NCBI GenBank assembly: GCA_900542625.1 | Contig: UQOH01000034.1 | Coordinates: 1 to 22,102 of the forward strand | From: an uncultured Fusobacterium sp. | GTDB lineage: Bacteria; Fusobacteriota; Fusobacteriia; Fusobacteriales; Fusobacteriaceae | DNA: 22,102 bases | Direction of reading: 5' to 3' | The notes under the pieces: model-generated | What the model was told of the DNA's origin: nothing | What the model saw: the letters and a program-made list of their open reading frames with translations, nothing else | The model's database searches: none | Made by a program: the position numbers and the translations under genes | Part shown: one piece after another, positions 15,438 through 22,102 of the stretch | How positions within the stretch are numbered: position 1 is the stretch's first letter | How the letters are laid out: the number at the start of each line of letters is the position of its first letter

Positions 15438-15480
15438 TAAGAATAAAATCTTCCATATTTTTAAGAAAATTTTATTCTTA
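15438..15480. repeat. 12-bp perfect inverted repeat, possible minimal copy of the repeat
   Basis: TAAGAATAAAAT (15438-15449) and ATTTTATTCTTA (15469-15480) are perfectly complementary around 19 bases that include CATATTTTTAAG. The outer arms resemble the outermost parts of copies 1 and 2 (AATAAAATTCTC / GAGAATTTTATT). It may be an internally deleted relative or simply the terminator region of the leftward lipoprotein gene. A further small palindrome, TCGTTC-AC-GAACGA (15491-15504), directly follows that gene's stop. Confidence 0.45.
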
Positions 15481-15505
15481 AATTAATTTATCGTTCACGA
15501 ACGAA

Positions 15506-15850
15506 CTATTTTTCTAAAACCTGATATTCTTTAATTTCTATAGCTCTGTCTCCCTCTTCTGCCAAGCCGTTTGCAGCTTCCCCTTTATCTTCAGCAACTG
15601 CTTTTATTCTTAATTCCGGATATGGATTAGATGTTTCTGTTCTTATTTTTTCAACTTTTTCTTTTAGTTCATTTAATACTTTCTCTTCTCCAATTACCCA
15701 GTAAACCTGCTTTGTATTCTCATCTGTAAATGTATTGACATCTGCTCCGTAACTATAATTTCCTACATATTCTTTCTTTTGATTCTTAAGTGCCGAACAT
15801 CCTGCAAGCATTACAACGATTAATAAAACTGCAAATATATTCTTTTTCAT
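15506..15850 (-). CDS. Small lipoprotein of unknown function
   Basis: A 114-residue predicted lipoprotein: KK, hydrophobic core, then MLAGC with lipidated Cys18 and Ser at +2. The mature part is only about 96 residues, charged, with GNYSYGADVNTFTD near residues 30-43 and a YPELRIKAVAED strand later. The YGAD..TFTD...T pattern resembles the OB-fold domain at the C terminus of NlpE-type copper-stress lipoproteins, but I hold this only as a weak resemblance. Of the in-frame ATGs at 15856 and 15850, the latter is chosen because AGGAG lies seven bases before it, against one base for the other. It lies 52 bases after the ABC-F gene and could be co-transcribed. Confidence 0.75.
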   Translation of the reverse strand: MKKNIFAVLLIVVMLAGCSALKNQKKEYVGNYSYGADVNTFTDENTKQVYWVIGEEKVLNELKEKVEKIRTETSNPYPELRIKAVAEDKGEAANGLAEEGDRAIEIKEYQVLEK

Positions 15851-15902
15851 AATCATTCTCCTTGAATTTTTCTTTATTTCTATAAATAATAGTATATCAT
15901 TT

Positions 15903-17456
15903 TTAAACCACTTTAGTAGTCCAGTCCTCAACATTCCAAACCTCTGTAACAACATCCATATAGAAATCCGGTTCGTGGCTTACAAGAATAACAGTTCCTT
16001 TAAACTCTCTTACAGCTTTTTTAAGTTCTTCTTTAGCCTCAACGTCAAGGTGGTTTGTAGGCTCGTCAAGAACAAGAACATTCAACTCTCTGTTCATTAA
16101 TTTACAAAGACGAACTTTTGCATTTTCCCCTCCAGATAAAACTCTCATCTGGCTTGTTATGTGATCTCTTGTCAGTCCGCATTTTGCAAGAGCTGCCCTT
16201 GCCTCAGCATTTGTCATGCTTGGAAATTCGTTCCATATTTCATCAAGAGCTGTTGTAGTTGTGGCAATCTCTTCCTGCTCAAAATATCCTATTTCTAAGA
16301 ATTGTCCATGCTCAACCTCTCCTGAAACAGGTTTTATAATTCCAAGCATAGTTTTTAAAAGAGTTGATTTTCCAAGTCCGTTAACTCCTTTTATAGCTAT
16401 CTTCTGATTACGCTCTATTGTAAAGTTTAATGGTTTAGTTAAAGGCTCTCCATATCCAATTACTAAATCTTTGGCAGTGATAACCTCTCTTCCCGGAGTA
16501 CGAGCCTCTTTAAATCCAAAAATTGGTTTCGGCTTTTCTCTTGCCATTTCAATTATATCCATTCTGTCAAGTTTTCTCTGACGGTCTTTTGCAAGATTTG
16601 TTGTAGCAACTCTCGCTTTGTTACGGGCAATGAAATCCTTAAGATGTTCAATCTCTTTCTGCTGTTTCTTGTATGCCTGTTCAAGCTGTCTTTTCTTTAA
16701 ATCATACATTTCCTGAAACTGATAATAATCTCCTGAATATCTTGTCATCACAGCATTTTCCATATGATATATAACGTTTGTTACATCATTTAAAAATGGA
16801 ATATCGTGTGAAACTAAAATAAAAGCATTTTCATAGTTCTGTAAAAAGTTTTTAAGCCATATAATATGATTTTCATCAAGAAAGTTTGTAGGCTCGTCAA
16901 GAATAAGAATCATAGGATTTTCAAGAAGAACTTTTGCAAGAAGTATTTTTGCTCTCTGTCCTCCTGAAAGCTCTGTAACATCTCTTTCAAGTCCGATATC
17001 CATAAGCCCGAGTCCTGCTGCATATTCCTCTATTTTTGAATCAAGAGAATAAAAATCCCCGCTCTCAAGAATACTTTGAATCTCTCCAACATCTTCCATA
17101 AGAACGTCCATTTCCTCTTGTGTACAGTCTCCCATTTTATCATAAATAGCTATCATCTCCTGTTCAAGTTCAAACATATGATTAAATGCTGAGCGAAGAA
17201 TATCACGGATAGTTTTTCCCTTTTCAAGTGTACTGTACTGTTCTAAATATCCTGTTGTAATGTGGTTGCACCATTCAACTTTTCCCTCATCAGGCATAAG
17301 TTTTCCTGTAATGATATTAAGGAAAGTTGATTTTCCCTCTCCATTTGCTCCCACAAGCCCGATATGCTCTCCTTTTAAAAGACGAAAAGATACATTGTCT
17401 AAAATCTGTCTTGCTCCAAAACCATGGCTGACATTTGTTACATCTAAAATACTCAT
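15903..17456 (-). CDS. ABC-F family ATPase (translation factor type)
   Basis: A soluble 517-residue protein with two ABC domains and no membrane segments, the ABC-F layout of ribosome-associated factors and antibiotic-protection proteins. Domain 1: Walker A GANGEGKST (Lys42), LSGGQ (163-167), LILDEPTNFLD (Glu188). The linker, rich in charged residues (about 250-310), is the region that reaches into the ribosomal E site. Domain 2: GVNGLGKST (Lys363), LSGGE (440-444), LVLDEPTNHLD (Glu465). It resembles the YbiT/YkpA housekeeping branch, but a resistance role cannot be excluded from sequence. The frame extends to 17492, but AAGGAG six bases before the ATG at 17456 and the family-like start MSILDV decide the start. 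Confidence 0.93.
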   Translation of the reverse strand: MSILDVTNVSHGFGARQILDNVSFRLLKGEHIGLVGANGEGKSTFLNIITGKLMPDEGKVEWCNHITTGYLEQYSTLEKGKTIRDILRSAFNHMFELEQEMIAIYDKMGDCTQEEMDVLMEDVGEIQSILESGDFYSLDSKIEEYAAGLGLMDIGLERDVTELSGGQRAKILLAKVLLENPMILILDEPTNFLDENHIIWLKNFLQNYENAFILVSHDIPFLNDVTNVIYHMENAVMTRYSGDYYQFQEMYDLKKRQLEQAYKKQQKEIEHLKDFIARNKARVATTNLAKDRQRKLDRMDIIEMAREKPKPIFGFKEARTPGREVITAKDLVIGYGEPLTKPLNFTIERNQKIAIKGVNGLGKSTLLKTMLGIIKPVSGEVEHGQFLEIGYFEQEEIATTTTALDEIWNEFPSMTNAEARAALAKCGLTRDHITSQMRVLSGGENAKVRLCKLMNRELNVLVLDEPTNHLDVEAKEELKKAVREFKGTVILVSHEPDFYMDVVTEVWNVEDWTTKVV

Positions 17457-17520
17457 TAAAAACTCCTTATATATTAAATCTTTATTTTTCAAATTTTACT
17501 GCAATATTATCAGTATATCA

Positions 17521-17552
17521 GAAAATAAAAAAGAGAGCAAGATGCTCTCTTT
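17521..17552 (-). terminator. Rho-independent terminator of malXY
   Basis: Read leftwards, AAAGAGAGCA (17552-17543) and TGCTCTCTTT (17539-17530) form a perfect 10-bp stem with a 3-base loop, followed by TTTATTTT. It lies six bases after the malY stop and separates malXY from the ABC-F gene, whose own promoter I could not place with confidence in 17457-17520. Confidence 0.88.
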
Positions 17553-17558
17553 AATTAT

Positions 17559-18734
17559 TTATAAACTATGTATAAAATCTACAGTTTTTTTAATTCTTTC
17601 AAGTCCGTCCTGCACTTTTTTAATAGAACATGCCACATTAAGTCTAAGGAAATATCTTCCCTCTTCCCCATATGTCAGTCCCGGCATAACAGCAACTTCT
17701 CCAATATCAATCAAATATTTTTGGAAATCCTCACTTGATAAACCAAGCTTTGAAAAATCTATCCACGCAAAGTATGAACCTTGAGGAACTTCACAGCTTA
17801 AGTCAGGAATATTTTCCTCTAAATATTTTTTAACAAATCTGATATTGTTTTCTGTATATTTTACTAGCTCATCAACCCAGTATTCACACTGATTATATGC
17901 AGTAATTGTTGCAATAACAGCCAGAATAGATGGTGAAGAAAGAGCATCTCTGTTTTTAAGGATTCTTAAAAATTCATCTCTGTCTGTTTCAGAAGGAATG
18001 AAAAGATATGAACCTGTAAAAGCAGGAATATTAAATGTTTTTGATGCAGAAGTACATAAAATCATATTGTCTATATAATCTCCTGCCAACGAAAGAACAG
18101 GAATATGGTTTCCGCTGTACACAATATCCATGTGAATTTCATCAGAAATAATAAAGATATTGTGTTTTTTACAAATTTCTATTATTTTAAGAAGTTCATC
18201 TTTACTCCATACTTTTCCAACAGGATTGTGGGGACTGCAAAGAAGAAATATTTTAGCCTCTTTACATTTTTCTTCAAAATCAGCAAAATCAATTTCATAT
18301 TTTCCATCAACATATTTTAATGGAGAAGTAATCATTTTTCTTTCATTTCCCTCTATCATTTTGAAGAAACCGTCATATCCCGGAGTATTTATAAGAACAC
18401 CGTCTCCTTTTTCTGATTTCATTTCAATAAATTTTGAAACAGCATAGATTACACTTGGACTGTAAACTATCCATTCTTTGTCAATCTGATAGTTAAATCT
18501 TCTGTTATACCATCCTTCAACAGCATTTTTAAAATCATCATGGTTCCATCTGCTGTATCCGAATATTTTATGATTAATTCTTTTTATAAGAGCATCTGCT
18601 ATTTCTTCAGGAGATTCCAGATCCATATCTGAAATTGTAAATGGAAGAAGTCCCTCTTTACCGAATCTGTCTTTTACATAATCCCACTGAGTGCAGTATG
18701 TTCCTCTCCTGTCTTTTATCTCATCAAAATTCAT
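17559..18734 (-). CDS. malY: MalY/PatB-type PLP enzyme (cystathionine beta-lyase-like aminotransferase fold)
   Basis: A 391-residue fold-type I PLP enzyme. Expected cofactor residues are visible: Asn170 in SPHNPVG, Asp198 in SDEIHMDI, Lys232 (Schiff base) in SASKTFN, and a substrate-carboxylate Arg in LRLNVACS near the C terminus. Members cleave cystathionine or cysteine beta C-S bonds, giving pyruvate, ammonia and homocysteine or sulfide. In E. coli MalY also inhibits the mal activator MalT. No malT is present here, so the enzyme role is the safer prediction. It lies nine bases after malX; its ribosome binding site (AGGAG) overlaps the malX stop codon, so the two are coupled. Confidence 0.9.
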   Translation of the reverse strand: MNFDEIKDRRGTYCTQWDYVKDRFGKEGLLPFTISDMDLESPEEIADALIKRINHKIFGYSRWNHDDFKNAVEGWYNRRFNYQIDKEWIVYSPSVIYAVSKFIEMKSEKGDGVLINTPGYDGFFKMIEGNERKMITSPLKYVDGKYEIDFADFEEKCKEAKIFLLCSPHNPVGKVWSKDELLKIIEICKKHNIFIISDEIHMDIVYSGNHIPVLSLAGDYIDNMILCTSASKTFNIPAFTGSYLFIPSETDRDEFLRILKNRDALSSPSILAVIATITAYNQCEYWVDELVKYTENNIRFVKKYLEENIPDLSCEVPQGSYFAWIDFSKLGLSSEDFQKYLIDIGEVAVMPGLTYGEEGRYFLRLNVACSIKKVQDGLERIKKTVDFIHSL

Positions 18735-18743
18735 AAGATTCTC

Positions 18744-20279
18744 CTATTTTTTCATTAATTTTTCTAATTTATTCTTAACAACGTTAACTTGAGGTCCTAT
18801 GATTACCTGAAGGTTAGTTTTGTCAAGTTTAACTACTGCTACTGCACCAGTTTCTTTTATTTCTTTTTCATCTATTAAATCCATGTTGTTTACAACAAGT
18901 CTTAATCTTGTTAAACAGTTGTCAAGAGATACAATGTTTTCTTTTCCTCCAAGAGCATTTAATAATCTCTCTTCGTCATATCCTCCAAGCTTAGCATCTT
19001 TTCCTTCTGCCATAACTTCTCTTCCAGGAGTTTTTAAGTTGAATTTTAAAATTGCCCATTTAAATACGAAGTAGTATATTATAAACCAAACAATTCCTAC
19101 AGGTATTACAAGATACCATTTAGTTCTTGCTCCTTGTAACACTCCAAATACTAAGAAGTCAATGATGTTTCCGTCAGTATTTCCTATTACAACTTGAAGC
19201 ATTCCCATTGCCATAAATCCTAATCCAACCATGATACAGTGGAAAACATATAGTCCAGGTGCTAAGAATAAGAATATAAATTCTAAAGGCTCAGTGATTC
19301 CACCAACAGCACAAGCAACGATTCCTGAAATTAAAAGTCCTTTAATTTTGCTTTTGTTTTCAGCTCTTGCAGTTGTATACATAGCTAGAGCAGCTGCCGG
19401 AAGTCCAAACATATATACAGGCATTTTACCTTGTGATAAGAATTTAGTTACATTTGGATCAAATATTCCGTTTGCAAACTGTTTATAGAATATTGTAAGA
19501 GCTCCTGAAACTGCCTCTCCATTAACAACAGCATCTCCACCTGCAGATGTAAATCTGATCATTGCAACAAGGATATGGTGTAATCCAAATGGTCTTAAAA
19601 GTCCTTCTCCAGCTCCAAATAAGAATGGTCCGAATGGTCCTGATTTACTGATTAAGTTTCCTATTCCAATAATAATGTTATTGAAGAAAGGCCAGATAAA
19701 TGGAATTAATAAGCTTACAATACCAACTATAACAGCTGTTGCAATAGGAACAAATCTTGATCCTGTCCAGAATCCTAAGAAATCAGGAAGATTTATTGTA
19801 CGATATTTTTCATGAACTTTGTAAACGATAATACCAATTATAAGTCCTCCAATAACCCCTGTATCAATACTGTGGATTCCCATAACCATAGCCTGCCCTG
19901 CTGCTTTCATATTTTCAGGTGAAGCTAAGTTTCCAGTAGTTTTTAATAAGAAGTTTACAGCAAGGTGTGACATTGTAAATCCAACATATCCAGAGAATGC
20001 TGCTACACCTTTGTCTTCTTTAGCAAGACCTAAAGGAATTGCAATTGCAAACATTACAGGAAGATTTGAAAATGCAAATGATCCGATTGTTGCCATAAAA
20101 TTAAAAAACGCATTTAAAATTGAATTGTTTAAGAATGGAAGAATTTCTGCAGTAACCGGACTTGCTAAAGAACTTCCTACTCCTAACATAATACCACATG
20201 CTGCAAGTAATGATACAGGCAGTACAAATGTTTTTCCTAATCCTTGGAAAAACTCCCAAAAACTAACTTTTTTCGCCAT
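18744..20279 (-). CDS. malX: PTS EIICB transporter, maltose/glucose family (MalX-like)
   Basis: A 511-residue sugar permease of the glucose PTS superfamily that takes up and phosphorylates its sugar. The EIIC part (about 1-400) has many hydrophobic segments and the motifs EGLLRPFGLHHI and GGITEPLEF of the sugar site. The EIIB domain (about 425-511) has the phospho-acceptor Cys455 in DNCLTRLRL. There is no EIIA domain, so a partner EIIA must come from elsewhere. The malX name rests on similarity and on the adjacent malY; glucose, maltose or another glucoside are all possible substrates. E. coli malXY is controlled by the adjacent malI repressor, which is not seen here. GGAGGG precedes the ATG. 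Confidence 0.9.
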   Translation of the reverse strand: MAKKVSFWEFFQGLGKTFVLPVSLLAACGIMLGVGSSLASPVTAEILPFLNNSILNAFFNFMATIGSFAFSNLPVMFAIAIPLGLAKEDKGVAAFSGYVGFTMSHLAVNFLLKTTGNLASPENMKAAGQAMVMGIHSIDTGVIGGLIIGIIVYKVHEKYRTINLPDFLGFWTGSRFVPIATAVIVGIVSLLIPFIWPFFNNIIIGIGNLISKSGPFGPFLFGAGEGLLRPFGLHHILVAMIRFTSAGGDAVVNGEAVSGALTIFYKQFANGIFDPNVTKFLSQGKMPVYMFGLPAAALAMYTTARAENKSKIKGLLISGIVACAVGGITEPLEFIFLFLAPGLYVFHCIMVGLGFMAMGMLQVVIGNTDGNIIDFLVFGVLQGARTKWYLVIPVGIVWFIIYYFVFKWAILKFNLKTPGREVMAEGKDAKLGGYDEERLLNALGGKENIVSLDNCLTRLRLVVNNMDLIDEKEIKETGAVAVVKLDKTNLQVIIGPQVNVVKNKLEKLMKK

Positions 20280-20319
20280 ATGTTTCCCTCCGATTTTTAT
20301 ATTATTTTTGATTCACTTT

Positions 20320-20348
20320 ATTATATATTAACCAAAACGTAATGTTAA
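20320..20348 (-). promoter_or_regulatory. malXY promoter
   Basis: Read leftwards, TTAACA (20348-20343), a 17-base spacer, then a perfect TATAAT (20325-20320), about 40 bases before the malX start. Confidence 0.7.
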
Positions 20349-20352
20349 TATA
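20324..20352. promoter_or_regulatory. 9-bp inverted repeat over the malXY promoter, candidate operator
   Basis: TATATTAAC (20324-20332) and GTTAATATA (20344-20352) are perfect inverted half-sites separated by 11 bases. They overlap the -10 and -35 boxes of malXY. A dimeric repressor bound here would block the promoter. The half-sites are AT-rich and partly made of promoter consensus, so chance is possible. Confidence 0.4.
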
Positions 20353-20418
20353 CATAGTTTTTCATATTTTTTTGAAAAAAAGTTTTAGGGGTAATTTTTT
20401 ATATTTGGAAAAAAATAA

Positions 20419-20447
20419 TTCAATTTTATATAAATTTATATTATACT
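20419..20447 (+). promoter_or_regulatory. Weak candidate promoter of the cobyric acid synthase gene
   Basis: TTCAAT (20419-20424) and TATACT (20442-20447), 17 bases apart, lie about 43 bases before the ATG. The -35 is poor. I see no cobalamin riboswitch in the 210-base divergent gap. Confidence 0.35.
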
Positions 20448-20490
20448 AATAGGATAGAGAGTTTAATTAATTTTGAAAAAGAGGTGTCAT

Positions 20491-21990
20491 ATGCATAAAA
20501 AAATAATGTTACAAGGAACTGGTTCGTCAGTTGGAAAATCAATTCTTACAGCAGGGCTTTGCAGAATTTTCGCTCAAGACGGATATAAAGTAGCCCCTTT
20601 TAAATCTCAAAATATGGCTCTTAATTCTTTTGTTGATATAGACGGAAAAGAGATGAGCAGAGCACAGGTTGTTCAGGCTGAAGCCTGTAATGCTGTTCCA
20701 AGATGTTTTATGAATCCCATTCTTTTAAAACCCACAGGAGGAGAAGACTGTTCTCAGGTTATTATAGAAGGAGTTCCTTTTAAAAATATGAACGCTCAGG
20801 AATATTACAGTAATTCAAGCAAGTTTAAAAAAATTGCTGTGAGAAATTACAACAAATTAAAAAAAGAATTTGATATAGGTGTTCTTGAAGGTGCAGGAAG
20901 TCCTGCTGAAATTAATTTGAGAGAAGTTGATTTGGTAAACATGGGAATGGCTGAACTTGTAAATGCCCCTGTTGTTCTTATAGGAGATATTGAAAGAGGA
21001 GGAGTTTTTGCTTCTATTTATGGAACTGTAATGCTTCTTAATGAGTCTGACAGAAACAGAATAAAAGGGTATATTATAAATAAATTCAGAGGAGACGAAT
21101 CTCTTTTGGAAAGCGGAATTACTATGATGGATAATGCATTTAAAAAACAGGGACTGGATATTCCATGTCTTGGAGTAATTCCTTTCACTAAAATAAATTT
21201 AGAAAAAGAGGACAGCTATACACATGATTCTCTTTCAGCCATGAATAATCAAAAAGAGATAAATATTGCTGTTATAAAATTTGACAAGCTTTCTAACTCT
21301 ACTGATTTTAATTCTCTTTTAATGTATGATGATGTACATCTTCAATATATAGAAACAGCTGAACAGCTTACAGATGATTTTGATATTATCATTCTTCCCG
21401 GAAGTAAAAATGCTATTTATGATTTCAGCCTTATTAAAGAAAGAAAAATAGCTAAAAGAATAAAAGAGCTTGCTGATATGGGAAAAATAATTATAGGTAT
21501 CCACAGCGGATTCCAAATGCTTGGAAAAAGCATAAAAGATTTGGAGCAGGTTGAAAGTTCATATCTGAAAATTGAAGGAATGGGACTTTTAGATATTACT
21601 ACAAAAATGGAAAGCAAGAAATATACAAAACAGGTAAATATGATTCTTCAAAACTGTTCAGGAATTCTTGAAGATTTTAATGGAATGCAGATAAACGGTT
21701 ATGAAATTCATCAGGGAGTTACAACAGGAGATACAAGTTATTCTGTTGTGGAAGATGGAAGTTTCAGCCTTGTATGCCATAATAATATTATCGGAACATA
21801 TATTCACGGAATATTTGATTCACCTAAATTCACAAGAAAACTTTTGAATAAAATAAGAGCTGCCAAAGGGCTTAATCCTCTTTTTGATTTTATGAATTTG
21901 GAAACATTCAAAGAAAAAGAATATAAGAGATTGGCAAAGATAATGAGAACACATCTTGATATGGATAAAATATATTCAATATTAAAGTAA
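20491..21990 (+). CDS. cobQ: Cobyric acid synthase homologue lacking the glutaminase Cys
   Basis: The 499-residue length matches CobQ/CbiP, which amidates side chains b, d, e and g of adenosylcobyrinic acid a,c-diamide using ATP and glutamine. The N-terminal synthetase domain is well kept: GTGSSVGKS P-loop, APFKSQNMALNSF, MSRAQVVQAEAC, LLKPTGG, GDIERGGVFAS. The C-terminal class I glutaminase-like domain keeps LPGSKNAIYDF and the late His439 (TYIHGIF). However, the nucleophile elbow, normally GICGGYQMLG, reads GIHSGFQMLG, with His338 at the Cys position and Ser339 after it. The frame is clean on both sides. It may use free ammonia, or have a changed job. An in-frame TTG at 20473 is rejected because GAGGTG precedes the ATG at 20491. 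No other cobalamin genes are adjacent. Confidence 0.88.
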   Translation: MHKKIMLQGTGSSVGKSILTAGLCRIFAQDGYKVAPFKSQNMALNSFVDIDGKEMSRAQVVQAEACNAVPRCFMNPILLKPTGGEDCSQVIIEGVPFKNMNAQEYYSNSSKFKKIAVRNYNKLKKEFDIGVLEGAGSPAEINLREVDLVNMGMAELVNAPVVLIGDIERGGVFASIYGTVMLLNESDRNRIKGYIINKFRGDESLLESGITMMDNAFKKQGLDIPCLGVIPFTKINLEKEDSYTHDSLSAMNNQKEINIAVIKFDKLSNSTDFNSLLMYDDVHLQYIETAEQLTDDFDIIILPGSKNAIYDFSLIKERKIAKRIKELADMGKIIIGIHSGFQMLGKSIKDLEQVESSYLKIEGMGLLDITTKMESKKYTKQVNMILQNCSGILEDFNGMQINGYEIHQGVTTGDTSYSVVEDGSFSLVCHNNIIGTYIHGIFDSPKFTRKLLNKIRAAKGLNPLFDFMNLETFKEKEYKRLAKIMRTHLDMDKIYSILK

Positions 21991-22000
21991 AGTAAAGTTT

Positions 22001-22102
22001 TAAAATTAAAATTATTTACGTAAAAAAATCTGCTATTGATATTGCTCACAAAACTAAAATTCATAAACTCGTGATTTCATCACTCAAACATATGAATTTT
22101 TA
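22001..22102. repeat. Dispersed palindromic repeat, copy 4 (cut by the window end)
   Basis: On the minus strand this reads GTGAGCAATATCAAT, AGCAGA plus a T run, ACG and then AATTTTAATTTT, closely matching positions 1-50. On the plus strand it is therefore the left arm of an element. Its core begins with AAAATTCATA (22057-22066) paired to TATGAATTTT (22091-22100), enclosing GTGAT/ATCAC (22071-22083). The core differs from copies 2 and 3. The partner arm should lie just beyond the window. Confidence 0.65.

Noticed and set aside
15851..15955. Extended N terminus of the lipoprotein frame into the ABC-F gene
   Set aside because: It would bury the lipoprotein signal peptide; AGGAG points to the ATG at 15850.
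20473..20490. TTG start for the cobyric acid synthase gene
   Set aside because: No ribosome binding site precedes it, while GAGGTG is well placed for the ATG at 20491, which starts the conserved KKIMLQGTGSS region.
21319..21516. Frameshift or sequencing error as the cause of the missing Cys in the cobyric acid synthase
   Set aside because: Conserved motifs before (LPGSKNA) and after (GFQMLGKS, TYIHGIFD) lie in one frame, and the change needs two or more base substitutions in adjacent codons.

Overview
The window is AT-rich DNA with Gram-negative-type transport and envelope genes. Its gene content and protein style best fit a Fusobacterium, perhaps the F. varium/ulcerans/mortiferum group. That assignment is inferred from protein recognition, not from a marker gene. 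There are 16 convincing protein genes, no tRNA or rRNA, no CRISPR array and no transposase.

Left block (180-9102): a galactose regulon. galK-galT run leftwards. A divergent rightward cluster encodes a ROK-family regulator, aldose 1-epimerase (galM) and the galactose/methyl-galactoside ABC importer mglB-mglA-mglC. MglBAC imports galactose, GalM interconverts its anomers, GalK phosphorylates it and GalT moves it into UDP-sugars; galE is not in the window. The galK and mglB promoters each carry an AGAAT/ATTCT inverted repeat 8-9 bases after the -10 box, a candidate shared operator.

Middle block (9345-12912): an aerobic class Ia-like ribonucleotide reductase operon, nrdH-like glutaredoxin, nrdA and nrdB, tightly coupled. 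A near-perfect NrdR box lies just upstream of the first ribosome binding site.

Right block (13233-22102): an ArnT-like membrane glycosyltransferase, a half-size EamA transporter, then leftward genes for a small lipoprotein, an ABC-F ATPase and a malX-malY pair (PTS EIICB plus PLP C-S lyase). A divergent cobyric acid synthase gene ends the window.

Two things stand out. First, the cobyric acid synthase has His-Ser where the glutaminase domain should carry its catalytic Cys, although the rest of the protein looks intact. Second, four intergenic sites (both window edges, 12930-13147 and 15232-15360) share near-identical ends built around GTGAGCAATATAAAT. The two complete copies have long imperfect terminal inverted repeats around different structured cores, like a small non-coding mobile or palindromic repeat family.
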